Below, one piece after another: positions 17,666 through 27,063 of a stretch of DNA of 64,000 bases. The notes under the pieces were generated by a model. That model made no database searches, was not told where the DNA came from, and saw only the letters and a list, made by a program, of their open reading frames with translations. Both the position numbers and the translations under genes were made by a program. Source of the DNA: Allocoprobacillus halotolerans (GTDB lineage: Bacteria > Bacillota_I > Bacilli_A > Erysipelotrichales > Coprobacillaceae); assembly GCF_024399475.1 (NCBI RefSeq), contig NZ_CP101620.1:1841608-1905607 (forward strand). The letters run 5' to 3'. Within the stretch, counting starts at the first letter, position 1. Each line of letters begins with the position of its first letter.

Positions 17666-18724
17666 ATGGATTTAAGAGTTAATTTAGGAAAAGACAGTTA
17701 CAATATATATATACAACAAGGTTTATTAGATCATCTTTTAGAATATCTTTTACCATTATGTCAAGGAAAACAGATTATGATTATTTCTGATGATCAAGTG
17801 TTTTCATACTATGGACAAAAAATAGAGGAACAACTTCAATCCCATTATCGTGTAGGTCATGTCATTCTTCCTCATGGTGAACAGTCCAAACGTTTTGATA
17901 TTTTACCTGAGATTTATCATCAACTCCTTTCTTTCCACTTAACGAGAACCGATGCAATCATTGCTTTAGGTGGTGGTGTGATTGGTGATTTGGCTGGATT
18001 TGTCGCAAGTACCTTTTTAAGAGGAATTCAATTGATTCAAATTCCAACTTCTTTGTTAGCGCAAGTTGATTCCAGTGTTGGAGGAAAAGTGGCTGTTGAT
18101 TTACCTGAAGGAAAAAATCTTGTCGGTGCTTTTAAGCATCCTGCCTGTGTCTTTATTGATCCTTTGACATTAAAAACTTTGGATCAAAGATATATTAATG
18201 ATGGAATGGGTGAAGTGATTAAATATGGTTGTATTTTTGATAAAGATTTATTTCAAAAATTAATTTCTTATCAGTCATTTGAAGATTTATATCAGGATAT
18301 TGATGAAATTATTTATCGCTGTGTAGATTTAAAACGTATTGTGGTTGAAAAAGATTTACTTGATTTTGGTGATCGTTTGGCACTGAATTTTGGACATACA
18401 TTAGGACATGCGATTGAACAATATTATCATTATGAAACGTATTCACATGGTGAAGCTGTTAGTATCGGCATGTATCAGCTCAGTTTAATCAGTGAGGCTA
18501 AAGGTTTAACCCAAAAAGGGACAGCCAATCAAATCAAAAAAGCTTTAGATTTATATCATTTACCAAGTGCTAGTCATGTACCTACACAGGAATTAAAAAA
18601 AGCAATGGCTTTAGATAAAAAGAATATTCATCAAAAATTAAATTTTGTCTTATTAAAAGAGATTGGTGATTGCTTTATTTATCCAAGTGATTTATCATTT
18701 ATAGATGAAAGTCAGGAGGTTTAA
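17666..18724 (+). CDS. aroB: 3-dehydroquinate synthase
   Basis: 352 aa, the expected length. It converts DAHP to 3-dehydroquinate using NAD and zinc. The NAD-binding region is ALGGGVIGDLAGFVAST, followed by the catalytic loop PTSLLAQVDSSVGGKVAVDLPEGKN and NLVGAFKHP. Zinc ligands are in GEVIKYG (Glu), NFGHTLGHAIE (His) and YSHGEAVSIGM (His). It sits 10 bases after aroF in the Phe T-box operon and is followed by aroA, with one base between the stop and the next ATG. Confidence 0.95.
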   Translation: MDLRVNLGKDSYNIYIQQGLLDHLLEYLLPLCQGKQIMIISDDQVFSYYGQKIEEQLQSHYRVGHVILPHGEQSKRFDILPEIYHQLLSFHLTRTDAIIALGGGVIGDLAGFVASTFLRGIQLIQIPTSLLAQVDSSVGGKVAVDLPEGKNLVGAFKHPACVFIDPLTLKTLDQRYINDGMGEVIKYGCIFDKDLFQKLISYQSFEDLYQDIDEIIYRCVDLKRIVVEKDLLDFGDRLALNFGHTLGHAIEQYYHYETYSHGEAVSIGMYQLSLISEAKGLTQKGTANQIKKALDLYHLPSASHVPTQELKKAMALDKKNIHQKLNFVLLKEIGDCFIYPSDLSFIDESQEV

Positions 18725-18725
18725 T

Positions 18726-20003
18726 ATGGCATTAAAAATAACACCACATACTTTATCAGGAGGGGTTAAAGTCCCTCCTTCAAAGAGTTTAGCACATCGT
18801 GCAATTATTTGCGCAGCTTTAGCACGAGGAAAAAGTGTGATTACCAATATTGAGTATTCTAAGGATATTCAAGCAACGATTGGGGCTATGAAAAGTTTAG
18901 GAACCATGATTTTTGAACATGAAGATTATCTTGAAATTGATGGTACAACAACTTTTATGAAAAATCAATGTGAAATCAATTGTTTTGAATCAGGTTCAAC
19001 TCTTCGTTTTATGGTGCCTATTGCACTTATTTGTGAAAATAATCTTCATTTTATTGGGGAAGGAAGACTAGGAAAAAGACCATTACAAGTTTATTATGAT
19101 ATTTTTGAAAAGCAGGGTATTTCTTATTTGTATCGTGAAAATGTTTTGGATTTGTATGTCAGAGGAAGAATGCATGGTGGTGAATTCGCAATACCTGGTG
19201 ATGTATCTTCACAATTTTTCAGTGGTTTATTGTTTGCTTTGCCATTGATGGATGAAGATTCACGTATTGTGGTGACTTCACCGATGCAATCTAAAGGATA
19301 TATTGATTTAACTTTACAGATGTTAGAAAAATTTGGAATTCAGATTGAAAATCATGATTATCAGGAATTTATCATTCGTGGAGGTCAACAGTATTGTCCA
19401 TGTGATTATCATGTAGAAGCAGATTTTTCACAGGCAGCTTTTTTCTTGGTTGCTGGTGCTTTGCATAATCAAGTTGATTTACAAGATTTAAATATTGATT
19501 CTTATCAAGGGGATAAGGTTGTGATAGATTTATTGCAGCAGATGGGATGTCAGTTTGGAAGAACAGTGAGTGGCGATCGCATGATTTGCAATCATTTAAA
19601 AGCCATCCATATTGACGGTTCACAATGTCCTGATATTATTCCTATTATGGCTTTAGCTTGTGCTTTAAGTTCAGGAACTTCTTATATAAATAATATTGGA
19701 CGTTTACGTATCAAAGAATGTGATCGTTTAAGTGCAACCGTTGAAGTTATTAATCAATTGGGTGGTCAGGCTCGTGAAATGGAAGATGCGATGGAAATAT
19801 ATGGAGTTAAAAAACTTCAAGGTGGACATGTTTCTTCTTATCATGATCATCGTATGGCAATGATGGAAGCCATTGCTTCAACTGTATGCTCACGACCAGT
19901 CATTATTGATGATGAACAATGTGTTGAAAAATCTTATCCACGTTTCTGGAATGATTTTCAACAGTTAGGAGGTGTTATTGATGAGTGCGAATTGGGGGAA
20001 TAA
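18726..20003 (+). CDS. aroA: 5-enolpyruvylshikimate-3-phosphate synthase
   Basis: 425 aa. The ATG lies 6 bases after CAGGAGG. It transfers the enolpyruvyl group of PEP to shikimate-3-phosphate. Motifs: VPPSKSLAHRAIICAALARG (PEP/shikimate site), GSTLRFMVPIA, GRLGKRPLQ, PGDVSSQFFSGLLFA, ADFSQAAFF, and GRLRIKECDRL near the C-terminus with SYHDHRMAM. The canonical LAGG glyphosate region reads ESGSTLRF, nearer the class II (less glyphosate-sensitive) pattern; this is a weak inference. The C-terminus overlaps aroC by 23 bases. Confidence 0.95.
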   Translation: MALKITPHTLSGGVKVPPSKSLAHRAIICAALARGKSVITNIEYSKDIQATIGAMKSLGTMIFEHEDYLEIDGTTTFMKNQCEINCFESGSTLRFMVPIALICENNLHFIGEGRLGKRPLQVYYDIFEKQGISYLYRENVLDLYVRGRMHGGEFAIPGDVSSQFFSGLLFALPLMDEDSRIVVTSPMQSKGYIDLTLQMLEKFGIQIENHDYQEFIIRGGQQYCPCDYHVEADFSQAAFFLVAGALHNQVDLQDLNIDSYQGDKVVIDLLQQMGCQFGRTVSGDRMICNHLKAIHIDGSQCPDIIPIMALACALSSGTSYINNIGRLRIKECDRLSATVEVINQLGGQAREMEDAMEIYGVKKLQGGHVSSYHDHRMAMMEAIASTVCSRPVIIDDEQCVEKSYPRFWNDFQQLGGVIDECELGE

Positions 20004-21051
20004 TATTGAATTATCGCTATTTGGTGAAAGTCATGGTGAAGCGATAGGAATTGTCATTGGTCATTTACCTGCTGGCGTGCGTTTAGATATGGAACAGATT
20101 CATTGGCATATGAAACGTCGTGCACCAGGACAAAATAAAATGTCAACACCACGTCAAGAAAAAGATGAAGTGCATATTGTCAGTGGTATACAAGATGGTA
20201 TCACAACTGGTGCCCCAATATGTGCCATGATTTATAACAGTAATTCACATTCTAAAGATTATAGTGAACTCAAGGTAAATATGCGACCTGGTCATAGTGA
20301 TTATCCGGCTTATGTGAAATATCATGGCTATAATGATGTGCGTGGTGGAGGTCATTTTTCAGGACGCTTAACGGCACCTCTTGTTTTTGCAGGAAGTATT
20401 GCTCGACAAATTTTATTGCAAAAAGGGATTAGAATTGGAGCTCATATTAAAAGTATTCATGATATTCAAGATACATCGTTTTCCGTTGATATTGATGAAT
20501 CACTCTTAAACCAATTATCATCAAAGATGTATCCAACCCTTGATGAACAGGCTTTTATAAAGATGCAGGATGAAATAGAAAAAGCTCGTATGGCTCAGGA
20601 TTCTGTAGGTGGGATGATTGAATGTGCAATCATCAATATGCCTGCTGGCATTGGTAATCCTTTCTTTGATTCTGTAGAAGCTCATTTATCACCATTATTA
20701 TTTAGTATTCCAGCAGTAAAAAGTGTGAGTTTTGGCAGTGGTGAAAAAATAACGCAAATGTATGGACATGAGGCTAATGATGCTTATTATTATCAAGGTG
20801 AACATGTGAAAACGAAAACCAATCATAATGGTGGGATAACTGGTGGTATTACGAATGGAATGCCTATTGTTTTTCAGGTTGGTATTAAACCTACACCATC
20901 TATTTCTAAGCTTCAAGATACCATCAATGTTCAAACAAAAACAAATACGCAAATTCAAGTGAAAGGGAGACATGATCCATGTATTGTGCCTAGAGCTGTT
21001 GTGGTGGTGGAATCTATGGCGGCTTTAGCTATTTTGGATATGTTAGGTTAA
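19981..21051 (+). CDS. aroC: Chorismate synthase
   Basis: 356 aa from the ATG behind TTAGGAGG, inside the aroA tail. It forms chorismate from EPSP with reduced FMN. The chorismate synthase signatures are present: LFGESHGEAIG at the N-terminus, KRRAPGQNKMSTPRQEKD, MRPGHSDYPA, RGGGHFSGR, GGITGGITNGMPI, and GRHDPCIVPRAVVVVE at the C-terminus. The FMN requirement links it loosely to the FMN-riboswitch operon about 8 kb upstream. Gene order aroA-aroC-pheA-aroK is tight, with overlaps throughout. Confidence 0.95.
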   Translation: MSANWGNNIELSLFGESHGEAIGIVIGHLPAGVRLDMEQIHWHMKRRAPGQNKMSTPRQEKDEVHIVSGIQDGITTGAPICAMIYNSNSHSKDYSELKVNMRPGHSDYPAYVKYHGYNDVRGGGHFSGRLTAPLVFAGSIARQILLQKGIRIGAHIKSIHDIQDTSFSVDIDESLLNQLSSKMYPTLDEQAFIKMQDEIEKARMAQDSVGGMIECAIINMPAGIGNPFFDSVEAHLSPLLFSIPAVKSVSFGSGEKITQMYGHEANDAYYYQGEHVKTKTNHNGGITGGITNGMPIVFQVGIKPTPSISKLQDTINVQTKTNTQIQVKGRHDPCIVPRAVVVVESMAALAILDMLG

Positions 21052-21052
21052 T

Positions 21053-22171
21053 ATGAAAGATTTAAAACAATGTCGTTATGAAATAGATGAAATAGATGAA
21101 CAGTTAATGGCTTTATTTGAAAAAAGAATGCAGGTTGCTAGAGATGTCGTGAATTATAAAATGGCTCATGATATGGAAATTTTTCAAAGTGCTAGAGAAA
21201 TAGAAGTTATTGAAAAAAATATATCACGTATTCAACATAATGATTTAAAACCTTATGCGAAACACTTTTTAACATCAATGATGAATATTTCTAAAACTTA
21301 TCAGTCAACTTTTTTATCTTTTGATAAAAATTTAGAATTTTATACACCAAGAATGGAAAATATTACGGTTGGTTTTCAAGGTGTGCCTGGTGCTTTTTCT
21401 CAAAAAGCTTTAGATACTTATTTTGGTCCACATACCAAAAAACAACATTATGACCATTTTAAAGATGTCTTTGAAGCTTTAAAAAATGATGAAATTGATT
21501 ATGGGATTGTCCCTTTAGAAAATTCATCCACAGGGGCTATTAATGATAATTATGATGCCATGAGAGATTATGACTTTTATATTGTGGGGGAACAAAGTCT
21601 TTCTGTTTCTCAGCATTTACTAGGAATCAAGGGAACACATCTTGAGAATATTCAAGAAGTTTATTCCCATCCTCAAGGCTTATTACAAACATCTTTATTT
21701 TTAGAAAAACATCATATTCAACCTCATACTTATGAAAATACCGCAATGGCAGCAAAATTTGTAGCATCTTTAAACAATCCTCATATTGGAGCTATTGCAT
21801 CTTCGCAGGCAGCGAAACTTTATAATTTAGATATTCTTCAAGAAAATGTTCAAAATGTTTCCAACAACGCAACCAGATTTATTATCTTTGGAAAACGTTT
21901 AGAGATTTCAGATGATGCATCATGTATCAGCATTGTGTTTACATTACCACATCAAGTCGGTGCTTTATATCAAATTACTAAAATTATTAATGATTACGCA
22001 ATTAATATGTTACGTATTGAATCAAGACCTTTATTAGAAACACCATGGGAATATTATTTCTATGTTGATTTAGAAGGAAGTTTAAAAAATCCTTCTATGA
22101 TACAAGCTTTACAAGATATCAAAGCTCATACCCAGACCATGAGAGTGTTAGGAAATTATGCCAAAAGATAG
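21053..22171 (+). CDS. pheA: Bifunctional chorismate mutase/prephenate dehydratase
   Basis: 372 aa. Residues ~1-90 are an AroQ-type chorismate mutase (RYEIDEIDEQLMALFEKRM, VARDVVNYK). Residues ~100-280 are prephenate dehydratase: VGFQGVPGAFSQ, GIVPLENSSTGAI, EVYSHPQGLLQ, and NNATRFIIFGK with the catalytic Thr. Residues ~285-372 are an ACT domain with VGALYQIT and the Phe-binding ESRP motif, so feedback inhibition by Phe is expected. Together these convert chorismate to phenylpyruvate. It is in a Phe T-box operon, consistent with its product. No tyrA is visible in the window. Confidence 0.95.
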   Translation: MKDLKQCRYEIDEIDEQLMALFEKRMQVARDVVNYKMAHDMEIFQSAREIEVIEKNISRIQHNDLKPYAKHFLTSMMNISKTYQSTFLSFDKNLEFYTPRMENITVGFQGVPGAFSQKALDTYFGPHTKKQHYDHFKDVFEALKNDEIDYGIVPLENSSTGAINDNYDAMRDYDFYIVGEQSLSVSQHLLGIKGTHLENIQEVYSHPQGLLQTSLFLEKHHIQPHTYENTAMAAKFVASLNNPHIGAIASSQAAKLYNLDILQENVQNVSNNATRFIIFGKRLEISDDASCISIVFTLPHQVGALYQITKIINDYAINMLRIESRPLLETPWEYYFYVDLEGSLKNPSMIQALQDIKAHTQTMRVLGNYAKR

Positions 22172-22664
22172 TCGTAATATTGTCTTGATTGGCATGATGG
22201 GATGTGGCAAAACGACGATTGCTCAGTTATTGAAAGTTCGTCTTGGGAAACAATGGATTGATATGGATATGTATATTGAAGAAAAATATCAAATGCGTAT
22301 TTCTGATATGTTTGATATTTCTGAACAATATTTTAGAGAAAGAGAAACAGCATGTTGTCTAGAAATTGCGAAAATGGAAAATATGATTATTTCAACTGGT
22401 GGTGGTGTGATTAAAAATCCCCAAAATATCGAAGCATTACATCAACATAGTTGTATCATTTATATAGATAGACCAATTCCTTTAATATTAGAAGATGTAG
22501 AAACAGCTTCACGTCCATTATTAAAAGAGGGTGCACAAAAATTATATGAATTATATGATCAAAGACACCCTTTGTATTTAGAAGCGTGTGATTATCATCT
22601 TCAAAATGATGGGACATTAGAGGATATTTGTCTCAAAATTATAAATATATTAAAAGAGCTATAA
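22158..22664 (+). CDS. aroK: Shikimate kinase
   Basis: 168 aa, overlapping pheA by 14 bases. P-loop GMMGCGKTT at the N-terminus, shikimate-binding MDMYIEEKYQMRISDMF and FRERE, then ISTGGGVIKNP and the lid region ETASRPLL. It phosphorylates shikimate ahead of AroA. Last gene of the operon. With aroF, B, A, C and K present, only dehydroquinase and shikimate dehydrogenase are missing from this locus and must be elsewhere. Confidence 0.95.
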   Translation: MPKDSRNIVLIGMMGCGKTTIAQLLKVRLGKQWIDMDMYIEEKYQMRISDMFDISEQYFRERETACCLEIAKMENMIISTGGGVIKNPQNIEALHQHSCIIYIDRPIPLILEDVETASRPLLKEGAQKLYELYDQRHPLYLEACDYHLQNDGTLEDICLKIINILKEL

Positions 22665-22899
22665 TGGAACTATTCTATTATGGTTTTTTTATAAGTTTAA
22701 AGATAGATATATTTTCTTATCTATAAAATATAAAAGAAATGGTCATCACAAAATCATAGCGAGTTTTTAATCGTTTTGCACAAAATCATGTTTTTTCATG
22801 AAATACTGTCATTTTTAAGCGATTTCAAATTATCTGTTCACAGAGCAGTTTGTTTGATGATATAATATGAAAAGAGATGGAAAGAAAAGGGTGAAGATT

Positions 22900-23787
22900 A
22901 TGAAAAAATATTTATGTGTGGATGTTGGTGGAACATCAATGAAAATGGCTGTTTTAGATGAAGAAGGTCAGATTCATGAAACAAAGAAAGCGAATGTACC
23001 ACCAACAATGGAAGATATGTATCAGGTAATTGTAGATACATTTAAAAGCTATCAAGGGTTAGAAGGTGTGGCTTTAAGTATGCCTGGTGCGGTTGATAGT
23101 GAAAAAGGAATTATTGGTGGTTCAAGTGCGATTGATTATATTCATGGACCGCATATCAAAGAAGATTTAGAAAATCGTTTGCATGTTCGTGTAGAAATGG
23201 AAAATGATGCTAACTGTGCTGCATTAGCTGAAGTTTGGAAAGGAGCTGCCAGTGATGTGCAAGATTGTTGTTTTATTGTTAGTGGAACAGGTATTGGCGG
23301 GGCTGTGGTCAAAGATCGCCGTATTCATAAAGGGGAACATTTACATGGTGGAGAATTTGGTTATATGATTGCTGAATTTGATTTTGATACGCATCTTATG
23401 AAAACATGGTCAGATGTTGGTTCAACAATGGCTGTTGTTCGAAGTGTTGCAAAAGAAAAGGGTGTGGATGTTTCTTCATTAGATGGTAAAGATATTTTTG
23501 ATCATTATCATGATGATCCTATTTATGAAAAATACGTGGATAAATATTATTATGTATTAGCTAATGGTATTTATAATTTACAATATGCTTATGATCCACA
23601 AAAAATAGTGATTGGTGGAGGAATTAGTGTTAGAGATGATTTATTAGATGAAATCAATCAACGTTTAGATGTGATTTTTCAAACATTTACACATGCAAAA
23701 ATACGTCCAGTTGTTTTGACTTGTCAATATCATAATGATGCGAATTTATTAGGGGCACTCTATCATTTCTTCACAGTCAATTCATAA
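22900..23787 (+). CDS. ROK-family sugar kinase or regulator-type kinase
   Basis: 295 aa from the ATG after AAGGGTGAAG. The phosphate-1 motif CVDVGGTSMKMAVLD opens the protein, followed by LSMPGAVD, ENDANCAALAEVWKG and SGTGIGGAVV, all typical ROK kinase features. No N-terminal helix-turn-helix is present, so it is an enzyme and not a repressor. The zinc motif CxCGxxGC of classic ROK glucokinases is absent: the corresponding stretch is EFGYMIAEFDF. Probable substrates are glucose, N-acetylmannosamine or another hexose. Zinc-free ROK members are common in Firmicutes. The gene has its own promoter region. Confidence 0.85.
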   Translation: MKKYLCVDVGGTSMKMAVLDEEGQIHETKKANVPPTMEDMYQVIVDTFKSYQGLEGVALSMPGAVDSEKGIIGGSSAIDYIHGPHIKEDLENRLHVRVEMENDANCAALAEVWKGAASDVQDCCFIVSGTGIGGAVVKDRRIHKGEHLHGGEFGYMIAEFDFDTHLMKTWSDVGSTMAVVRSVAKEKGVDVSSLDGKDIFDHYHDDPIYEKYVDKYYYVLANGIYNLQYAYDPQKIVIGGGISVRDDLLDEINQRLDVIFQTFTHAKIRPVVLTCQYHNDANLLGALYHFFTVNS

Positions 23788-23820
23788 AAATAAGATATAA
23801 TTTCATAGAGGTGATGATAA

Positions 23821-24501
23821 ATGGAAAAAGTGACACCTAGAGTGGATTCAAAATTAAGACATATTGTAGAAGTACCAAAGTGCATTTACGATGTTTCAGG
23901 TATAACAATTAATGGAAAAAGAGTGAAATCTTTGGTTTTTTCAACAGATGTTGCAATTATTGCAAATTGTAATGCAGATGCAGTAATTGCGGTCTATCCT
24001 TTTACACCAACCATGCAAATTACAAATGCCATTATTGAAGTGGCCCAAAAACCAGTGTTTGCAGGAGTAGGAGGAGGAACAACTGCTGGTCCCAGAGTTC
24101 ATAAAATAGCGTTGGATGCTGAATTACATGGAGCCACAGCCGTTGTCTTAAATGCACCAACGAAAACAAAGTTTGTGCAGGATTTGGCATCTATTATTGA
24201 TATTCCCATTGTTTTAACAGTTGTTTCTACTGATGAGCCATTAGAAGAAAGAATGCTTCATTCTGGCGCAAGTATTATCAATGTATCTGGTGGCAAAAAG
24301 ACAGTCGAAATTATTAAAGCGTTACGTGAAATTGATAAAGATTTTCCAATTATTGCGACTGGTGGTCCAAATGAAGAAACCATTCAAGAAGTCATTAAAG
24401 CTGGTGCCAATGCAGTGACTTATACACCACCAACAAATGGGGAAATATTTAAAGAAATGATGGAACGTTATCGTATTCAATGTTCTCATCATGAAGAATA
24501 A
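23821..24501 (+). CDS. TIM-barrel-like protein of unknown function
   Basis: 226 aa with GAGGTGATGATAA before the ATG. I do not recognise a named family. Alternating strands and helices (FSTDVAIIANCNADAVIAVYP, PVFAGVGGGTTAGPR, ATAVVLNAP, PIVLTVVS) and a late phosphate-binding-like loop (IIATGGPNEETIQEVIKAGANAVTY) suggest a beta/alpha barrel of the HisA/TrpF/IMPDH type. No catalytic set is obvious. It lies 33 bases after the ROK kinase and may be co-transcribed; a terminator follows. A role in sugar or phosphate metabolism is only a guess from the neighbour. Confidence 0.6.
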   Translation: MEKVTPRVDSKLRHIVEVPKCIYDVSGITINGKRVKSLVFSTDVAIIANCNADAVIAVYPFTPTMQITNAIIEVAQKPVFAGVGGGTTAGPRVHKIALDAELHGATAVVLNAPTKTKFVQDLASIIDIPIVLTVVSTDEPLEERMLHSGASIINVSGGKKTVEIIKALREIDKDFPIIATGGPNEETIQEVIKAGANAVTYTPPTNGEIFKEMMERYRIQCSHHEE

Positions 24502-24521
24502 TAGATAATTGAATAGTTATG

Positions 24522-24560
24522 TAAAGGAGTCTATGTTTGAAGGAACTCCTTTTTTATTTT
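24522..24560 (+). terminator. Rho-independent terminator
   Basis: AAAGGAGT pairs with ACTCCTTT across a 14-base loop, followed by a T-run, closing the ROK kinase/TIM-barrel unit. Confidence 0.8.
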
Positions 24561-24638
24561 AAGAACAATTCTTATTGAAATGATAAAAATAATGACTTTT
24601 TGAATGTTATTCGTTATAATAAGCGAGAGGTGAAAAAA

Positions 24639-25526
24639 GTGAAACAATATTTAGATATGTGTCAATATATATTAGAACATGGAGAAGATCGTGAAGATCG
24701 TACAGGAACGGGAACACGCAGTGTTTTTGGCTATCAGACACGTTATGATTTACGTGAGGGTTTTCCCTTACTTACAACGAAAAAAATGTTTTTAAGACCG
24801 ATTGCTGAAGAATTATTATGGTTTATTAAAGGTGATACCAATATTAAATATCTTGTTGATAGAAATGTGAAAATATGGAATGAATGGCCTTATGAAAACT
24901 TTAAAAAATCACCTGATTTCCATGGTGAAAGTTTAGAAGAATTTATTAGTAAGATCAAAACATTACCTGCAGATGATCCTTTTGTATTAAAGTATGGAGA
25001 ACTTGGGCCAGTCTATGGTAGACAATGGCGTAATTTTAATGAACAAGGTGTTGATCAGTTACAAAATCTCATTGATTCATTAAAAAACAATCCTTTTTCA
25101 AGAAGACATATTGTTAGTGCATGGAATCCTGTGGAAGTTGATCAAATGGCTTTACCACCATGTCATGCTTTCTTACAGTTTTATGTGTCAGCTGATCAAA
25201 AGTATTTATCTTGTCAATTGTATCAAAGAAGTGCTGATACATTCTTAGGTGTGCCTTTTAATATTGCTTCCTATGCATTGATGACAGCTATGTTAGCTCA
25301 GGTTTGTGGATATGAACCTAAAGAATTTGTGCATACAATTGGTGATGCACATATTTATAAAGATCATTTCGATGTTGTCAAAGAACAAATTTCAAGAGAA
25401 CCTTTACCACTCTGTCAATTAAAATTAAACCCAGAAATCAAATCATTATTTGATTTTACAATTGATGATATTCATATTGAAAATTATCAAGGTCATGGAA
25501 GATTATATGGAAAGGTGAGTGTCTAA
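24639..25526 (+). CDS. thyA: Thymidylate synthase
   Basis: 295 aa from the GTG placed 7 bases after GAGAGGTG; a longer in-frame start 13 codons upstream has no site. It methylates dUMP to dTMP with methylene-tetrahydrofolate. Motifs: [15 protein letters not shown] at the N-terminus, [18 protein letters not shown], and the catalytic cysteine in [14 protein letters not shown]. Also [20 protein letters not shown] and the C-terminal LYGKVSV. It shares its last bases with dfrA, the usual thyA-dfrA coupling that recycles dihydrofolate. Confidence 0.95.
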   Translation: MKQYLDMCQYILEHGEDREDRTGTGTRSVFGYQTRYDLREGFPLLTTKKMFLRPIAEELLWFIKGDTNIKYLVDRNVKIWNEWPYENFKKSPDFHGESLEEFISKIKTLPADDPFVLKYGELGPVYGRQWRNFNEQGVDQLQNLIDSLKNNPFSRRHIVSAWNPVEVDQMALPPCHAFLQFYVSADQKYLSCQLYQRSADTFLGVPFNIASYALMTAMLAQVCGYEPKEFVHTIGDAHIYKDHFDVVKEQISREPLPLCQLKLNPEIKSLFDFTIDDIHIENYQGHGRLYGKVSV

Positions 25527-26001
25527 TGATTAGTATTATTGTGGCTATGGATGATGATCGTTTAATTGGTAAAAAAGATTCATCAAATGGAATGCCTTGG
25601 CATAATCCAGAAGACTTAAAACATTTTAAAGAAACAACAATCCATCAAACGATTTTAATGGGTTATACAACTTATCAGGCGATTGGTAGACCATTACCTA
25701 ATCGTCATACAATCATTGTTAGTTTTGAACCTTTTGAAGACAAGCGTGTGGAAGTCAGAACATCTTTAGAAGAAGTGATTCAAGAATATCAAGCAAGTGG
25801 AAAAGATTTATATATTTCAGGGGAGCTTCTATTTATAAACAGTCATTACCATTTGTCGATCAATTATTGATTTCTAGAATTAAAGGAAGTCATGAAGGAG
25901 AAACTTATTTTCCTGATTTTGAAGACTATGGCTTTGTTTTAAAAGAAGTGAAACCATTTGAAACATTTGATTTAGAAATATATCAAAGAGGTGTCCAATG
26001 A
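25526..26001 (+). CDS. dfrA: Dihydrofolate reductase (frameshifted)
   Basis: About 158 aa after repair. The start overlaps the thyA stop (TAATGA). The N-terminus [16 protein letters not shown] and MPWHNPEDLKHFKETT are typical DHFR, with MGYTTYQAIGRPLPNR. The frame breaks near 25823: GGGG needs GGGGG to read YISGGASIYKQSLPF, which contains the NADPH-binding GG. The end LEIYQRGVQ overlaps the start of plsC by ATGA. It reduces dihydrofolate made by ThyA. The break is in a homopolymer in an important gene, so it is probably a sequencing error. Confidence 0.85.
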
Positions 26002-26717
26002 AAAGAATTATATTTTTAGTCATTAGATTAATATATAGAATACCAGGATGGCTAATGACAATACATCGTTATAATAAACATAAAGAAGAAGTGAGTTTTG
26101 AAGAAAGATTTGATTTTACACAAAGATTAATTAGAAAAGTGAATGAAAAATCAAGAGTCAATATTCATTGTTATGGTCAGGAGAATTTGCCTGAAGAACA
26201 AGGCTATTTAATGGCGCCTAATCATCAAGGATTATTTGATGCCTTGATTTTAATTGGAACACATGATCGACCATTTCGTTTTGTAATTAAAAAAGAATTA
26301 ATGAATGTTTTTGTATTAAAAGATGTCTTACGTATGATTGATGCTTTAGCCATTGATCGTGAAAATATCAGAGCATCAGTGAAAGTTATTAGACAAGTTT
26401 CTAAAGATATGAAAAGTGGTATCAGTTATGTCATTTTTCCTGAAGGAACAAGATGCCGTCAACAAAACAAAATGCTAGAATTTAAGGGTGGAACATTTAA
26501 ATCTGTCATGGATGCGAAAAAACCAATTGTTCCAGTGGCATTGATTGATTGTTATAAGGTGTTTGATAATAATTCTATCGAAAAGGTAGATGCTCAAATT
26601 CATTATTTGCCACCTATCTTTTATGAAGAATATCAAGATATGAGCAGTATGGAAGTGGCTCGTCTTGTTCAATCAAAAGTAGAACAATGTATTTTAGAAA
26701 ATGAGAATAAATTTTAA
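25998..26717 (+). CDS. plsC: 1-acyl-sn-glycerol-3-phosphate acyltransferase
   Basis: 239 aa. The N-terminal hydrophobic helix (RIIFLVIRLIYRIPGWLM) anchors it at the membrane. The acyltransferase motifs are in order: NHQGLFD (HX4D), FVIKKELMNVF, VIFPEGTR, and VPVALIDC. It adds the second acyl chain to make phosphatidic acid. It is overlapped with dfrA by four bases, so thyA-dfrA-plsC form one transcript. A hairpin terminator follows at 26738. Confidence 0.9.
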   Translation: MKRIIFLVIRLIYRIPGWLMTIHRYNKHKEEVSFEERFDFTQRLIRKVNEKSRVNIHCYGQENLPEEQGYLMAPNHQGLFDALILIGTHDRPFRFVIKKELMNVFVLKDVLRMIDALAIDRENIRASVKVIRQVSKDMKSGISYVIFPEGTRCRQQNKMLEFKGGTFKSVMDAKKPIVPVALIDCYKVFDNNSIEKVDAQIHYLPPIFYEEYQDMSSMEVARLVQSKVEQCILENENKF

Positions 26718-26870
26718 AAAAGCGACATTATAAAATATGATGAGGGTTCGATATGTAAATTTCGAATCCTTTTTAAAATTGAATAAGGATAAATATTTGT
26801 GCATTATATATTAAACATGTCAATTGCATCATCAAAATTAAAGGGATGAATCAAGGTTTTTATTAATAAT
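26716..26870. repeat. Direct repeat copy A upstream of rhuM, containing the plsC terminator
   Basis: About 150 bases that recur at 28294-28446 with roughly three-quarters identity: shared blocks AAAAAAGCG, TATAAAATATGATGAGG, TTCGATATG, TCGAATCCTTTTT, AACATGTCAA or AGCATGTCAA. The TTCGA / TCGAA hairpin with T-run inside it (26744-26775) is the plsC terminator. The 26871-27063 remainder is AT-rich with no ORF. Confidence 0.65.
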
Positions 26871-27063
26871 TATTGATTATCGAATAATATTTTCAAAGAT
26901 ATCTTTCTCTTGTCAGATTTTATAATACTCAAAAATATAAGTAAAAAAGATTTTTTTGAAGATAGCTAAAATAAGTAGAACTTTGTAAAGCATAAGAAAA
27001 ATGATACAAATGATAATAAATAAAAGATATAATAGTATTTGAAAAATAAAGGAGGCTTACTGA

